The notes: a model not told the origin generated them from the letters alone. Counted from the first letter of the stretch, positions 12,044-26,274 are shown. The stretch: DNA of 64,000 bases from Ziziphus jujuba (GCF_031755915.1 NC_083387.1:22942501-23006500); one strand, 5' to 3'. Program-made: numbers and translations.

Positions 12044-13537
12044 TAAGGGCATGTGAGAAAAGCAGCTTTTCTTTGTAATTGTAAAGCGACCACGCCCGTT
12101 TGGCTGCAATCATGCGGTCTACTTGGTTATAATTTCCCATTCACTCTTTCCCATTTCCTTATTATTTTCTTTGCTCTTTTTCTAATCTTTGTCGCCTTTC
12201 TAAGTGCCTTGTTTTTCTACAACATAATTTCTTCCATATATAACCGTTGCTTAATTTTACTATCATAGCCCTTCATGCATTCTTTAATTTGTTTGATTGA
12301 ATTGAATTATATACATATTAGGGATTAATTAATTTTTACTTTTTTTTTTAAGCGCCAGAACCTTGAGATGAAGATCTTATAATTAATTGGTTCCATTATA
12401 GATAATCTAGTTTTGTTTTTCCCTTTTTTGACAAAGGAAAATCTCAAACTACAATTTTTAATTTGGAGATTAAGTTTCAAAACATACTCTAAGCCTAACA
12501 TTTAACTATTAAATGTTTTAGTCTTTTTTGTTTCAAATGATATAAAAATTATCATAATTATCCCAACATTTAAAATTAGATACATTTCAATTTCAATTTC
12601 TAGTTTGATCTTCTAACGAAAGAGAGAAAAATATTCCAACATATATATATTTTTTGGAAACTTACAAAATAATTTTGATTCCAACATAAAATGCACTCAA
12701 ATAATTTTGTATTGCTGTTATAGTTCAATTTTTCTCAAATAATTTTGATTCAAAGCATGTTGTAGTTTAGACATATATTGTTCAGAAATAATTATTTCTC
12801 TAAAATTAAAAAAAAAAATTTAGGGATTGGACAATTTGATAATGTTCAAAGGAACTGCTTAAAAAAAAGATAAATAAATAAAAAAGGTTTAGAGGGGTAA
12901 ATATTGAAATACCCGAGGGCTGGTATTTTGTAATTTTCACTTTTTTAATCATTCCCAACATATATTCTTGAAAAGTTAAAAATTTCTATTTTCAATTATT
13001 CACAACCATGTCCCTTTTTCCCGGTTTGTTCATTATTATTATTATTATTACTACTACTATAAAAACCAAATTAAAATAGGATGAACAAAATCTAGTGAAA
13101 AATTGCAAGGGTATGATCGGTAATTGAAGACGATAAACAAGGTTATATTAGGCAACTAAAATAGGAATGCAATAATCAGCTAAACTCGGGAAGCGGGGAG
13201 ACCCGCTCGTGCGGAGAAGCAACTCACGCTCCCTAAATAAGTAGTTTGTTAAAAAATGTAATTAATTAATTAATTAACAAAAATATTGTTTTATATTTAT
13301 TTATGAGCTAAACAACAAAAACTTTTTTATAATAACAAAAAAGTACTCCATCAAGACCAAAAGATATAAAAAATAATAATAATAAAAATAAAATAAAAAA
13401 CTTTGAAGCTAGTCCCAGAAAGAAAGCGGATTTTACTCGTTTCCCAAAACCGCTATCAAAAATACCTTTCAAACACAGCCTTTCCCAAGCTTCGAGAACC
13501 CCGTGGTGTCCTGTATATGTGTGTGTGTGTGTGTGAG

Positions 13538-13544
13538 TATATAT
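13538..13544 (+). promoter_or_regulatory. Candidate TATA box of the LAX gene
   Basis: TATATAT lies just after a (GT)n run and 107 bp before the start codon. Transcription from about 13570 would give a leader of about 80 nt. It is plausible by position only, because the region has many TA-rich words. Confidence 0.35.
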
Positions 13545-13650
13545 GTAGCATTATCATCCTCTATTCAAACCAGTCTTGGTTATTCATCATTATCATTATT
13601 AGTCTAAGTAAAAAAAACCACAGCGAGTGAGAGTGTGAAAGAGATTCAAT

Positions 13651-16600
13651 ATGTCTTCCGATAAGGTCGTAGAGACAGTGATAGTAGGAAACTATGTAGA
13701 AATGGAGACCGAAGGCAAACCCAAGACCATCAAAACTAAGCTCTCTCAGTTCTTTTGGCATGGTGGTTCTGCTTATGATGCTTGGTTTAGCTGTGCTTCT
13801 AACCAGGTTGCTAAATCTGTTTTTCTTCTTCTTCTTCTTCTTCTACAATTTTTTTTAATTTTTATTTTTCTCATTGTTTTCTGGGTTTTGTTTGTTTTTT
13901 ACAGGTGGCTCAAGTTCTGCTTACTTTGCCATACTCATTTTCTCAGCTAGGAATGCTCTCTGGCATACTTTTCCAGCTCTTCTATGGCTTAATGGGAAGC
14001 TGGACAGCTTATCTCATTAGCATTCTTTATGTAGAATACAGAACCAGAAAAGAAAGAGAAAAAGTTGATTTCAGAAACCATGTTATTCAGGTTTTTAATT
14101 TCATTTCATTTCTAAAGAATCTAACAAACTTTGTAAAATATTTTTTTTTTACACCATTATTTTTGAGTAATCAACAAGGTCTCACATGGGTTTTTTGTCT
14201 TTGCTTGTTTTGTTGCGATTGTTTTAGTGGTTTGAAGTTCTTGATGGTCTACTTGGAAAACACTGGAGGAACGTGGGGTTGGCATTTAATTGCACTTTTC
14301 TTCTGTTTGGATCTGTCATTCAGCTAATAGCTTGTGCAAGGTACATTACAAAAAAATCTCTGACCCCTTTAAATATATTTTTTTTAAACCAAAATAAATT
14401 AACAGCAAAGTTTTATGAAGAACTTTTTATTAATATTTTTTTTAATTATTTGTGCAAATGAGTATCTTGTATTTAACATATTCTTAATTTGCAGCAACAT
14501 ATATTACATAAATGATAATCTGGACAAGAGGACTTGGACTTACATCTTCGGAGCTTGTTGTGCAACCACTGTCTTTATTCCTTCTTTTCACAACTATAGA
14601 ATATGGTCATTTTTAGGCCTCCTCATGACCACCTACACTGCTTGGTACCTAACCATTGCCTCCCTCGTCCATGGCCAGGTAATAAAAAATTTTTCCAACC
14701 CAAAAACAATAAGAAAATGGTGTTGATGCTCATGTTTGTTATTAGTACCAGGGATATCCTTTTCATAGATTATGAAATTCTTCTTAAAAAATGGGACATT
14801 AATTAAAATAATAGTTTAATTAGACCAGAATGCTTGAAGCTTAATCAAGAGAAGTAATTAGCAATAAATTAGATGGTTTTATTTGTATTTGATGACAGAT
14901 TGAGGGAGTTAAGCATTCTGGTCCAACCAAGCTGGTGCTATACTTCACCGGGGCCACAAACATTCTCTACACATTCGGGGGACATGCTGTTACTGTGTAA
15001 GACAAGCTCAGATTTTAGAATACTGTCTTTTTCGTAATTTTCAAATTTGCCCCACTCTTTAATTCTTTATCTATTTTTTTTTTTTTTGACACTTTCCGAG
15101 TTTGTGTTAAGATTAAGCATAAAACATAAGCTTAACGTCATCTTGAAAGTGACTTGACTTTATATATGTACATCTAGCTCTTTTCTTGAACATAATCTGA
15201 CAGTCAGATCTAATTAATGATCAATCCATATTACCAAAAAATTAAAATCATGTTAATATTTTATATTGTTATGAAAGGTTTTGTATCCCAATATTATTAG
15301 GCGTGGGACGCAAAAAGCCATCGAAGTTTTCTTGGGAACTCATTTCTTCCTTTTTAAAAGCCTAGAAAGACAATAATCTTTTCCTCTAAATTGCTTTTGC
15401 TTTTATAATGAAAAAAGAGACCAAAAAGATGAATCCAATTTGCTCTGCTGGATTTTGAAGGCATTCCACTCTTCAAAACACAATTAATACCCCAGCTCTC
15501 CATTCACTTTTCACCAAAAGAAACTAATCATTTTCTTTTTAAGTCAATCATGGGCCCAGTAACCATGTCCAAGAAAATCTATATCCCAATATTGGCTCAC
15601 ACCCTTAAGTAGTATGAAAACCAGTTTACACTTAATCACATTAAAAGCTTTTGCACAAAAATGTTTATCCAAATATCCCACATTGGAGAAAGATTATACT
15701 AAATTCTCTCCCATGAAATGGACCTCACACAGAGGCATCTTATTAATGTTCTACATCACTATCTCAAAGTCCCAAAAAAATAAATAAAAGAATAGTAATT
15801 ACTTTTACTTTTTATGTGGAAAATAAATGAAAGGAGGATAAAAATGGTGAATGAATTAATGTTGAGGAATTTGTGCAGGGAAATAATGCACGCTATGTGG
15901 AAGCCCCAGAAGTTCAAAGCAATATACTTGCTGGCTACACTGTATGTGCTGACACTGACACTCCCGTCGGCAGTGGCAGTCTATTGGGCCTTTGGAGACA
16001 TGCTTCTCAACCACTCCAACGCTTTTGCTCTCCTTCCTAAATCCCCTTTCAGAGACATGGCTGTCACTTTAATGCTCATCCACCAGGCAATACACATCTT
16101 TCCACATACATAATTTTGCAATGATGTGCTTTTTGTGCCCATTACATATAAATGGATAATATATCTTAGAAATTAATCTGTTTTATATTCTTCTTCAATT
16201 AATTTTTTAAAAATTATTATTAATATTTTAATGATTTGGGATTATATGCATGTTGTTGTGCAGTTTATTACATTTGGGTTTGCATGCACACCATTATATT
16301 TTGTTTGGGAGAAAGCCATTGGAATGCATGAGTGTAAGAGCTTGTGCAAGCGTGCTGCGGCGAGGCTGCCTGTGGTTATTCCTATCTGGTTCTTGGCCAT
16401 AGTCTTCCCATTTTTCGGACCCATCAACTCCACCGTTGGATCACTCCTCGTTAGCTTCACTGTGTATATCATTCCTGCTTTGGCCCACATTTTCACCTTC
16501 AAATCAGCTGCTGCCAGAGAGGTAAACACTTTAACACATCACCTACTACTATTGCTTTGCCAACCAAATTACTTTTGAAAACAAAAAATTGCTATTTAAT

Positions 16601-17540
16601 TAACTTAACAAAAAATGGAAATTTAAGCCAATTAGAGATTGAAAAATGGGGAACTGAAAGTTGAATCGTCAAAGTGAGAAGTTTGACCGGAATTGAAATT
16701 TTGTGTTTATTAAGAGGAAAAGTGTAAGCAATGAGAGAACAGAGTAGTGATAGCGTGTGGTCACAGTCTAGCAGACCAGACCCGGTCCTTTCTCCAAAAT
16801 AGATAATACTAATATATTTAGCATTGGACACGTCACCTTTTCTTTTTTAATTAGTCTTTTTCTAGAATATATTTTTCTTTGTTAGAAAAATGATTTTTTA
16901 TTTTTTTTTTTATTTTGGAAAAGTGGGACTTTTTTAACATTTGTTATTCGTTTTCTTCCACTTAATCCCATACCCAAAAAAAAAAAAAAAATGTAAAAAT
17001 TGAGCTGTAATACAGTGGATGCAGAAAAGCACGAGATTCGGGCTGGATCAACGAGACAGAATATCGGTCCGTACCTGATCCCCCCTATCTGGGGAGTACT
17101 ATAAAAAATCTGTGTTAAAAAATAAAAAAAAAAAAAAAACTGACTTTTTTCTTGATACTGTCTCTGCAGTGTTAGCACTATACTATAACCTAATAGTGAA
17201 ACAAATCATGACCCTTTGATTAAAAACTAACAGTTATTGTAAATGAACGGCTGTGATGCAGAATGCAATGGAGCAGCCATCGAAGTACTTCGGAGGATGG
17301 GTGGGAGCCTACACCATCAATGTGTTTGTGGTTGGTTGGGTATTGGTGGTTGGGTTTGGATTCGGTGGATGGGCGAGTATGACAAACTTCATACACCAGA
17401 TTGACACCTTTGGACTTTTCACCAAGTGTTATCAATGCCCACCTCCAACACTTCAATCTCCTCCGCAGCTCCTAAACGGCACCGTTGCTGCTGCTCCTCC
17501 TCCTCTTCATCATCCCAACTTGCACACTCATAGCCCTTAG
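13651..17540 (+). CDS. LAX2: Auxin influx carrier, AUX1/LAX family (LAX2-like)
   Basis: Eight exons: 13651-13806, 13905-14090, 14228-14340, 14495-14678, 14899-14996, 15879-16086, 16264-16521 and 17262-17540. Together they encode 493 residues, close to the usual 470-490. The product is a plasma-membrane proton/auxin symporter of the AAAP superfamily, expected to have 11 membrane spans. Family signatures are continuous across exons: FWHGGSAYDAWFSCASNQ, SFSQLGMLSGI, YINDNLDKRTWTYIF, TFGGHAVTVEIMHAMW, SNAFALLPK, GPINSTVGSLL and HQIDTFGLFTKCYQCPPP. The N-terminus with VGNYVEME points to the LAX2 clade rather than AUX1. LAX2 acts in vascular patterning in Arabidopsis; that role is family knowledge. 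All introns are GT-AG except intron 6 (16087-16263), which starts CAG/GCAATA. The C-terminal tail is rich in Pro, Ala and His. Confidence 0.95.
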
Positions 17541-18409
17541 ATATTGGGCACCCAATTTCACTTTTTGGCTGATGGCGGAGTTTTGTTGCTCCTCAAAAGT
17601 GGCTTCACTCTTGCTTGGACTTTAATTGGAAAAAAAAATCATAATAATAAAAAAAATGGAATTTTGGGACTGTTTTAATTGAACTCTCAAATACATCTAT
17701 GCCCAAAATGCCATTTCAACCCAACAAAGTACACACTCTTTTCCTTTTTTTTTTTTTTTGGGGGGGTTGGGTCTCTGTATCTTTCACTGTCGTTTCAGTT
17801 TAGCTTAGTTTATGATGAGTTAAATCAAAAAAAAGAAAAAGAAGAAGAAAAGAGATAAGAGATGTATTAAATATTTGAAAGTTTGTCCTTTTTTTATTTT
17901 TCCTTTTTTTAATTTTTTTTTTTAGTTTTGATGCCAAAATGTTTGCTACTTTTTCATGTTTCAACGTTTAAGAGATTCTCTTTCTCTCTCTCTGTCTGAC
18001 TCTCAATTAAGGACTGAGTTGTTGTTTTAACATTTGTTCCATGGCTCTTCATAACGTCCAAATCCTTACCAACCAACAATGCATTGATGATGGAATGGGC
18101 GATAAAGTTGCCATGCTAATTTTTCAAGGGATATGTTTGGTACTATGAACATAAGAGAGAGAGAGAGAGAGAGAACCCAAAAAAAAAAAAAAAAAAAGGC
18201 AGTATTATTTCTTTGGTTGGTAAAGACAGTTTTAGTTTCTACTGTTTGGTTGGGTCATTGACATTATAATATGTACTATTTTACCAAACAATATATATAT
18301 ATATATATTAATATATATATATAGATATATATTATAATAATAGATAAACTGAAAAACGAGAGTATATATGGTCATATACATAAAAATAGCTTTAAGAAAA
18401 AGGGCTTTC

Positions 18410-18440
<31 letters not shown>

Positions 18441-21400
18441 GAGCTTTCTTTTATCATATTAGAGTAAGAGCTTCAAATTTAAACTTATTTCCCAGAAAAT
18501 GTTAATTTTTCCATACACTCTCTTTTGGAAAACTTCCAACTAATAAGAGTAACAAATGTCTTCTCCGGCATATTGGTCCAATGACTTTGTTGTAGCTTTC
18601 TAAATTAATAATTCTTTGTTTGAACTTTCATACTCAGTCCCATCAAAACAAAAAAAGATATATATATATATATATATCATACTTACTTATAAAAGCAAAA
18701 AGCAAAAAATGAAGTATAATGTATATTGACAGATAAAGTAATAGGTAATTGCCATGTATATATATATATATGTGGCTCTGTTAGTTCATAAACTATATTT
18801 ACAGTTGTATTTTTTTTTTAAATTTTTTTAAGCACTTGGGTTTAAACTTTAAATTTTTTTTTATGCACTTTGGTTATTAAAGTAGATATAATTTATTTTT
18901 TGACAGTTTTAATACATATAGTATACTTATTGTAACAAAAATAAAAAATAAAAAAATAAAAAAATTAGACAATCCGACAAGATCTATGCATATTGCATCA
19001 AATATACATGTCTGAAATTGCTAAAAATAAACCCAAAAAAAATGCAATTTTAAGTGTTTGTTTGGTAGATTTATTTTTATTTTTATTTTTGAGGACCAAA
19101 AGCTCTATTTTAAGATCAAAAGCTTTTTGGATTAAAAAATTAAAATGTCTGGTAAGAGTCATAAGCACTTGTTAAACCAAAAAACAAATTTTCAAAGCCT
19201 TTTTAGAGAACCAAATTTTATACTTGTTTAAAAATATATTTTTTTTAAATTTATATGGAAATTTAATTAGCATTTAATACAGATTTTTTAGCTTATATAG
19301 AAACTTAATAAGTATTTAATACAATTTTTTTATTTACAACTAAATATTTAATAGTTTTGTAATAATTTTTTTTTTTAAAAAGATCTATTATATAAAATTT
19401 TATATTAGTTATATCAAACGGATTCTAAATATGATTCATGGCCAATAGCCATATATATGTAATGTATCTAATGCCTTAGTTCCGGTATGACTCGTAAAGG
19501 TAATTCCAAAAGTTAATAGACAATTTAGTATTCTGTAGCATACAATACATTAATATCCGCTCTAAATTATTGGTTACAAATCCAAAAATAACTTTTGGAA
19601 TATAGGTGCACTCTTATGTTAACATAGAAGAACTTCTTGAATGAAATATACGTGTGTATGAAATTAACACAAATCCCAAAAAAATCTTGAATCCCAAATA
19701 AAATATTATTACAAATAATAATAATAATAACAACAATAAAAATAATATAATTATATTATTATTATAATATTGAAAAAAAAATAAAAATAAAAAGTAAACA
19801 ACCACCTCAAATTTCAACAACCATGTTGAATTTGTAGTCGCGACAGGAGGTGCCAATAATAATCGTTAACCAAACAACCTTGTAACATGAATTAATATTA
19901 TTTAATTTCAATTCATATATATAAACTTTGTGTATTGGTAGCTTTGCTGTAAAAAGCCACTAACTACTTTAAAGGTGAGAAATTTTCTTGATTTTAGACA
20001 TTATTGTTGTCATCATAGAATAGAAATTTGCGTGAAATTCGTCTGCCATGTTTATATGATTGTCATGTTGGATAGCGAATAAAGGAGGAAAAGCCTGTAA
20101 AAAGACACAAAAAAAGGAGCTTCATCTAAATATTACTACTGAAAAGCTACCAAGCTTTTAATTTCTTCTCTCTCTTTTTTTGTTTTTTTTTTTTGTTTTT
20201 GTGTCAATTTTTCTTGGGTCGCATGCCTGTATAAAGGCATGTTTGCCTTTCATAAAAGAGAACTCGGGGAGTAGCCCCTTTGAGAGATGGTCGATTATTA
20301 GATTCCTTGCCAACATTTTTATCAATGTCAAAGGCAGCCTTATCACCCAAAAATTTAGCAATATCTTCATTGACCCATTACGTCACAAAAAGCTCCCTTG
20401 TTCTTTGCCCTCTTCTTTAATTATTTGGGTTTCTGTCTGGTGTGTGCTTTTTATATATAAAAACCCAGCTTTTATAATCATGGTTAAAGGAAGAAAAAAA
20501 AAAAAAAAAAAAAAACAAAACCGATATGGTAAAAGACAAGCTTGGTTTCAAAAATATTCTCCTCCTGCTGAAACATAATGTTTTGTTTCTTGAGTTATCG
20601 TTTTCAAGAAGAGAGATTGGTCATTTCCTGAATCCGGGGGCGAATATTAAAGTGAATCGTAGTGTGGTGGTGACCACAAAGTCTGTGCACTGAGGTTATG
20701 GGAGATAAGGTCATGAATCATGATACGGAATGTGAACCATATGGATAGGTAGCTCCTTTTTCAAGTCCATGCAAGAATTTCATTAAATTTGTCCAAGATG
20801 AAGAGATAATATATTTATATGATATGAGATGATCTCATGCATCCATTTTTCTGAATGTTGGACACAAAATTTACAATAAGTTATTATTATTCTTGTTGTT
20901 TTGTTATTATTGTTGTTGATTTTGAAAATGAAAAGATTCCGACTCATGAGTCATGACTATTTGAGAAAATAATAAATTTTGTACAAGAAGTTATACTACT
21001 CTAATATAGCCTACTTTTGGTAAAAAGAATGATAATTAGGAGGAATTAGAGAAAGAAATAATAAATCCCTGGTCTTGTTTTGTTTTTATATAGGCATATT
21101 ATGTCTTGCCTAAATAAGTAAAACTGTTTGCATACGGGTCTGATCAAATTTTAAATAAGTTTGACCTCATATACTTTTGAGAATATCATTGTAAAACTTT
21201 CTCAAAAGAAAAAGGAGATTAAATTTACACTCCCGACAAGGTCCATACTATAATATTTACATGCCGAATTGTATATCAGAAAGGAAGTTATGAATTTCAT
21301 ATTTGAACAAAGAAGATAAGGCAACATTCCTAAGGTTTGATGAAACCCTAACATGGGGTATTGAGATGGAATGGCTATAAATAAAAAGAGACAATCATTC

Positions 21401-21685
21401 ATGGGTTATGCATTAAATCCTAGCCGTAATGCTATAGCATACAAGTAACAAAATATTTATTAAATGACATGTGTTAGAATATAAGTGATTGACATACTTA
21501 TATAACATACATAAATAAGAAAAAAAACAAATTTTTAAATGGATAAATAAATAAATAAAATTAATTATTGTCATATCATCTATCATATCATTTGGTTAAT
21601 AAATATAATATCTCATATTCAATGGTGGATCTGTCACTCTTTATTGATATTGTTTCCAATTTAACCATCGCATTTGGTATGAGAT

Positions 21686-21995
21686 TTTTTGTTCAGGCTT
21701 CTTAAGAGATCGCCCATCTTCCCATTGGAGCATATTTAATTGCAAATTTTCTCAAATCCTGAAGCCAACCATTTTGAAAAGGCTTTAGCAGCTCTCATTC
21801 CACACCTTAATTATACGAAATTGAATACTAGATAGTCTGATAGTGCTTTTTGTACCCACCCACATTAGTTATTACACTCTGTATGGGGGTTTTGTTCAAG
21901 CTTCCCAAGAAGTCACTCATCCCACGCTGGATCATGCTTAACTGTAGAATTCTTTTGAACCTTTAAATCAATCATTCTGAAAAGATTTTGATATT
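21686..21995 (-). mobile_element. 5S-rRNA-derived Cassandra-like TRIM remnant (two copies of the 5S module)
   Basis: Two direct copies about 203 bp apart (about 21691-21790 and 21894-21993) resemble part of 5S rRNA when read on the minus strand. In the right copy the order is CAGTTAAGCATG, then GGGATGAGTGAC, then CTTGGGAAG. This parallels the 5S internal-promoter region (AGTTAAGC, GGATGGGTGAC, CTGGGAAG). Cassandra TRIM retrotransposons carry such 5S sequence in both LTRs, so a head-to-tail pair fits two decayed LTRs with a deleted interior. A 5S-derived SINE or tandem pseudogene is the alternative. Outer boundaries are not resolved. Confidence 0.55.
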
Positions 21996-23339
21996 ATAAA
22001 AGTGATTATCTTTACATTTAAATCGCCTCCCCATTCCTTACCCAAGTGAGGTAGAATTGCTCACCAAAAAAGAAAAAAAGTGATGTAGAATTGGAAACTA
22101 AATAACTTATCAGTGTCTCTTGCATCGGCCACACTGGTGGTCACAACGAAAAGGGAGTGTTAGGCTATTTATAGGTTTCAACCAACAGGGGATTAAATAT
22201 GACATTTAATATGGTTTTAAACCGTTTAATAACATTTGTTATTAAATTTTCATATTTAATTAATCATTACAAATGTATATGTTTAACAATTAAATTCTTG
22301 TAATTTAATGTGTTCATTACAAATTCAATCAAAATTTGTAACTTCCATATTAAAAAACCAATTAACAAGCCATTAGAAGGGCCATTATAACCATTAAACT
22401 GGTTTTTAATATCAAAATTTTCCAACAAGTGGTTGTTACACTTATTTAATTAACCATAGAATATTTCCATTGATTGGATTTTCCATCCCTATCCTCTCCT
22501 TCCTAGCAATTGCAATAGAGTTCTCATTCTTCTAATTTACCCTCCTCCCCTTTTCTTCCCTTATCTTTCCGTCTATGTTTCTATTCTATTAAATATTAAA
22601 ATTCCGTTTGGAAAATTTCAAAAATTTGAAGGAAATTGATTTTTAAGAATTTATTTAATTAGTATACAAAGAAAAATTACATGAAAATAATTAAATTTAT
22701 TTGTGTTTTAAATTGAATTTATTTGTGTTTAAAATTGAAGATAAATTTATTTTTAATAAAATATATAAAGTAAGTTTTTATACAATTTGAAAAAGATACC
22801 CTTTTTTTTATGGAACAACTTTTCACCGTAATTTCCAGCCATCATCCCATATTTTCCCAATTTTTAGAACTTTCCTAACACTAAAAAAAAAAAAAAAAAA
22901 GTTCACTTTGATACAATCCAAAGAGAGGCCTACCTAAAATCTTTGGACCTAGATAACAAGGTTACCACCGCCAACAGTTTTCCCTTTAGGAATATAAGGA
23001 GGGTGTGTGAAAATCTGTGGCAAAGGAAAAAATCTATCCTATTCCCAAAAGTGTTGCTCATTATTCTAATGCATTTATGGGAGCTACAAATATATTAAAG
23101 ATGGAGTATTCCTCCATGGAGTACCAGAAATATGTCCATTGCGAAGTTTTCTGTTCGTACAACTTCCAATACCAAGTTGGCACGAGTGAAATTCTATTAC
23201 TTTAGGACCTTATATTTTCTCCCTTAATAAGATCTCTCTATTAAAGAAGGAAATACATAGTATTGTAAATTTATTTCAAAAGTTGTACATACACATTCCT
23301 AGGGAAAAAAAAAAAAAAAAATTTAAATGAAGAGAATTT

Positions 23340-23445
23340 AGCATGGGTTTTTGTATTGTAAAGAAGAATTTATTATGTGTATGTACAACCTTAGCATGGG
23401 TTTTTGTTTTGTAAAGAAGAATTTATTATGTGCATGTACAACCTT
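23340..23445. repeat. 53-bp tandem duplication
   Basis: Two adjacent copies, 23340-23392 and 23393-23445, begin AGCATGGGTTTTTGT and end GTACAACCTT. They differ at only a couple of positions, so the duplication is recent. It is non-coding. Confidence 0.9.
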
Positions 23446-25480
23446 TTTCTTTTTTTTTTTTTTTTTTCATGATACATGTCATTGATAGCTTGCTAGCACG
23501 GAGCCATAATATTGTAGCAGGGGTAAAAAATTTCACCATCACAGTTCCAGCAATGTTAACCACATAAGTAATGGACTCTTTTTTTTTTTTTTTTTTTTTT
23601 TTCCTGTTTAAATGTCCAAATCAAATAAAATAATAATAATAATAATAGATAGTGAACCAACTGTAATAAAGTATCTTTTTATTATTATTATATTTGTTTT
23701 AAAACATAAAAATACAGTTGAACAACTATTTTGTTTCTAAAATTATAAATGCGTCCAATGGTTAAGATCTTTATTACAAAAAATCCATCATTTAACTAAA
23801 TCAGAGCTCTCTAATAAGAGAGATTGGCTCACACTTTTAAGTACATAATCAAGACAAAAATTATTCTCGCTATTATATACATTATGTTTCGTCTTGAACC
23901 CCTGAAAGAAAAAATAAATATATAAAAACTGAAGAAAACAACATTTGATACACGGTGTAACCATTCCCAATAAAATAAAATAAATGTTCTTAAATATAAA
24001 ATACTTAAAATGAAATAATTATTCCTATTAATTCGTTTTAGATATAACATTGGATGGGATTCAATGTATTCCTTAAACGCATTTTTTTCCAATAAAAATT
24101 TCGTATTCCTTTTTTTTTTTTTTTTTAAATAATTGACACATAATTTTTTTTTTATATATTTTTGCTGTAGGATAACTCACCACACATCTAAATTCAAATT
24201 ATTAAAAGATAAATGATATATTTAAAGTTCTTTTTGATAAACTGTGGAGGGGAATTATATCGCCCAGCCTTGAAACCAGTTGTCATTGCCCCACTAAAAA
24301 TGACAATATATCTTGACATTGAGAAGAAATGATTCTTGAAAAAAAAGAAAAAAAAAGAAACAAGAATATGTATCTCTGTTTTTTTTTTTTTTTTTTTTAA
24401 GAATAAATATATCTTGAAATTGAGAAGAAATCAAACTAACAAAAAAAAAAAAAAAAAGAATATGTATTTCTAAAAATAAAACCTACCGAACAAAATAACA
24501 TTTTCATACTTTCATCTATTAAAGAAGCCCATAGAATTTTATATTTAATTTCTTGACCTACGAAAAATCTTTAAATTGTATGGAGTTTTTCTTCGTTTAA
24601 ATTTATACATTAATTTCATTTTGGTTTTCATTTTTTTTAAAAAAATTTTTACTCCTAACATAGTATTTGAATATGCTACATATATATAAATATATATATA
24701 TATGTGAAAGGCTGCATATCCCAAACCTAAAGATAAGGAAAGCCCAGAAAGCCCATTCCATACAACTCCAGTTTCATATGAAAAGTATAAAATGGAATTA
24801 TGATTATTATGGAAAAAATAAATAAATAAAGCATTTACATCAATGGAAAAGAGTAGAGAAACTAAATCGACAAAATCTGAAAACAAAACATTATGCTGAG
24901 GATTTTGAAAATAAACAAACAGCAGCTAAAACTTAACTATCATTCACAAAGTAACAAATAATTTTTTCACAAATGACAATGATTCTACGAACAAAATAGA
25001 ACGTAAAAGCAATATTTTTGGATTTATTTACACATCGAAAAATATACATTGACCTCCCATATCTTAGGTCCAAAATATTCACACTATAAAATGACGAAAA
25101 TACACAATTACCTTTCCTTAGTGAGTCAAAACAGACAAAATAGGAATCAAATTTTTGGGTTTCTTGATAGAATGTCCAACATACCCTTTTCTCTCTGCGA
25201 AATTACCATAAAACACATTTTAAAGAGCATCAAACCCTGAAATTACTCTATTTCATTGAATTAAGAATGTACACTTCAAATTTACAAAAACATATGTTTT
25301 AATGGTTACATTCAAGAATTTTGAAAAGTATATTTTTTAGGCTTATGAGGCAAAAGACATTAAAGTTGAGAATATTTTTTCCTCCTTTATTTATTATTTA
25401 TGTCATCTGCATTTATCCACTATTGGACCTCGACCCTAGGCCCAACCCTACCTTCACGTGAATTCAGCAAGGCACATTTA

Positions 25481-25632
25481 GTACTGAATACTTTTCGGGT
25501 GGTAAAAAAGTAGGGAACAAACCTACGTACTGAATACTTTTCGGGTGGTAAAAAAGTAGGGAACAAACCTACGTACTGAATACTTTTCGGGTGGTAAAAA
25601 AGTGGGGAACAAACCTACCCCCCCCCCCCCCC
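25481..25632. repeat. 46-bp unit repeated three times, ending in a C15 tract
   Basis: Units 25481-25526, 25527-25572 and 25573-25618 begin GTACTGAATAC and end CAAACCTAC. The third differs by one A-to-G change. A run of 15 C follows (25618-25632), then AGTACG. No coding role is apparent. Confidence 0.93.
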
Positions 25633-26242
25633 AGTACGTTTCAAACAGAGGTGGCGACCTATGATTAACATAGCTCGGACATCTGTAAATTTTTACCGTC
25701 CACAAAGATGATAACTTTTTAAAAAATCGTCAAACTACACTTTATTTAAAACAATAAAAAAATGCAAGATCCACACTATAAAATTATTATATATATATAT
25801 ATATAATTAACATATAACAAGATCGACTTCAAATGGATACTCGTGAAATCTTTAACTAAAAAATAAAAAAATCATAAAATATTTAATTCTATCAATTCTT
25901 ACTTGAAATTTATTTTCCCATATGCGTAAAGAGGTCATCATGCTTCATTATTTCCTTGAACGAGTAAATGTCGCCATTCAACATTGCTATACATTTCGCA
26001 AAGTCAAAGAACATTATAAGAAAAACAACAATATTTTATTCTTTTATCGTTTTAACTTTGACCTTAACAATAAGGTAACAAATTACAAAATTCAAATATC
26101 TTTCACAACGATAAGGATACTTCACTAATTGATATATATAATTCTTAATAAATGATATATATGCATATAAATTGTTCTTTTAATTCTCTATAAAAGAAAA
26201 ACAAGGTGCCATTTGAATTTTAACCATTTAATACAAAAAAGT

Positions 26243-26274
<32 letters not shown>

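Larger units (their letters stand above)
5520..13650. other. 8 kb AT-rich intergenic region
   Basis: This is largely low-complexity AT sequence with A/T homopolymers and AT microsatellites. Moderately complex, non-repetitive stretches occur at about 7230-7560, 9860-10080 and 10480-10700 without a convincing ORF. An open frame of 120 codons at 8348-8710 has no family features. At 9200-9300 and 9470-9530 there are G/C-rich pieces reminiscent of hAT subterminal sequence, but no matching ends were found. The part nearest 13650 is the LAX promoter. Confidence 0.5.

Noticed and set aside
20180..20578. 132-codon open frame and its antisense
   Set aside because: Partly low-complexity (poly-T and poly-A runs). 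Brief resemblance to retroelement words is not enough.
23017..23205. 62-codon open frame in a more complex patch
   Set aside because: No family features and no splice context.
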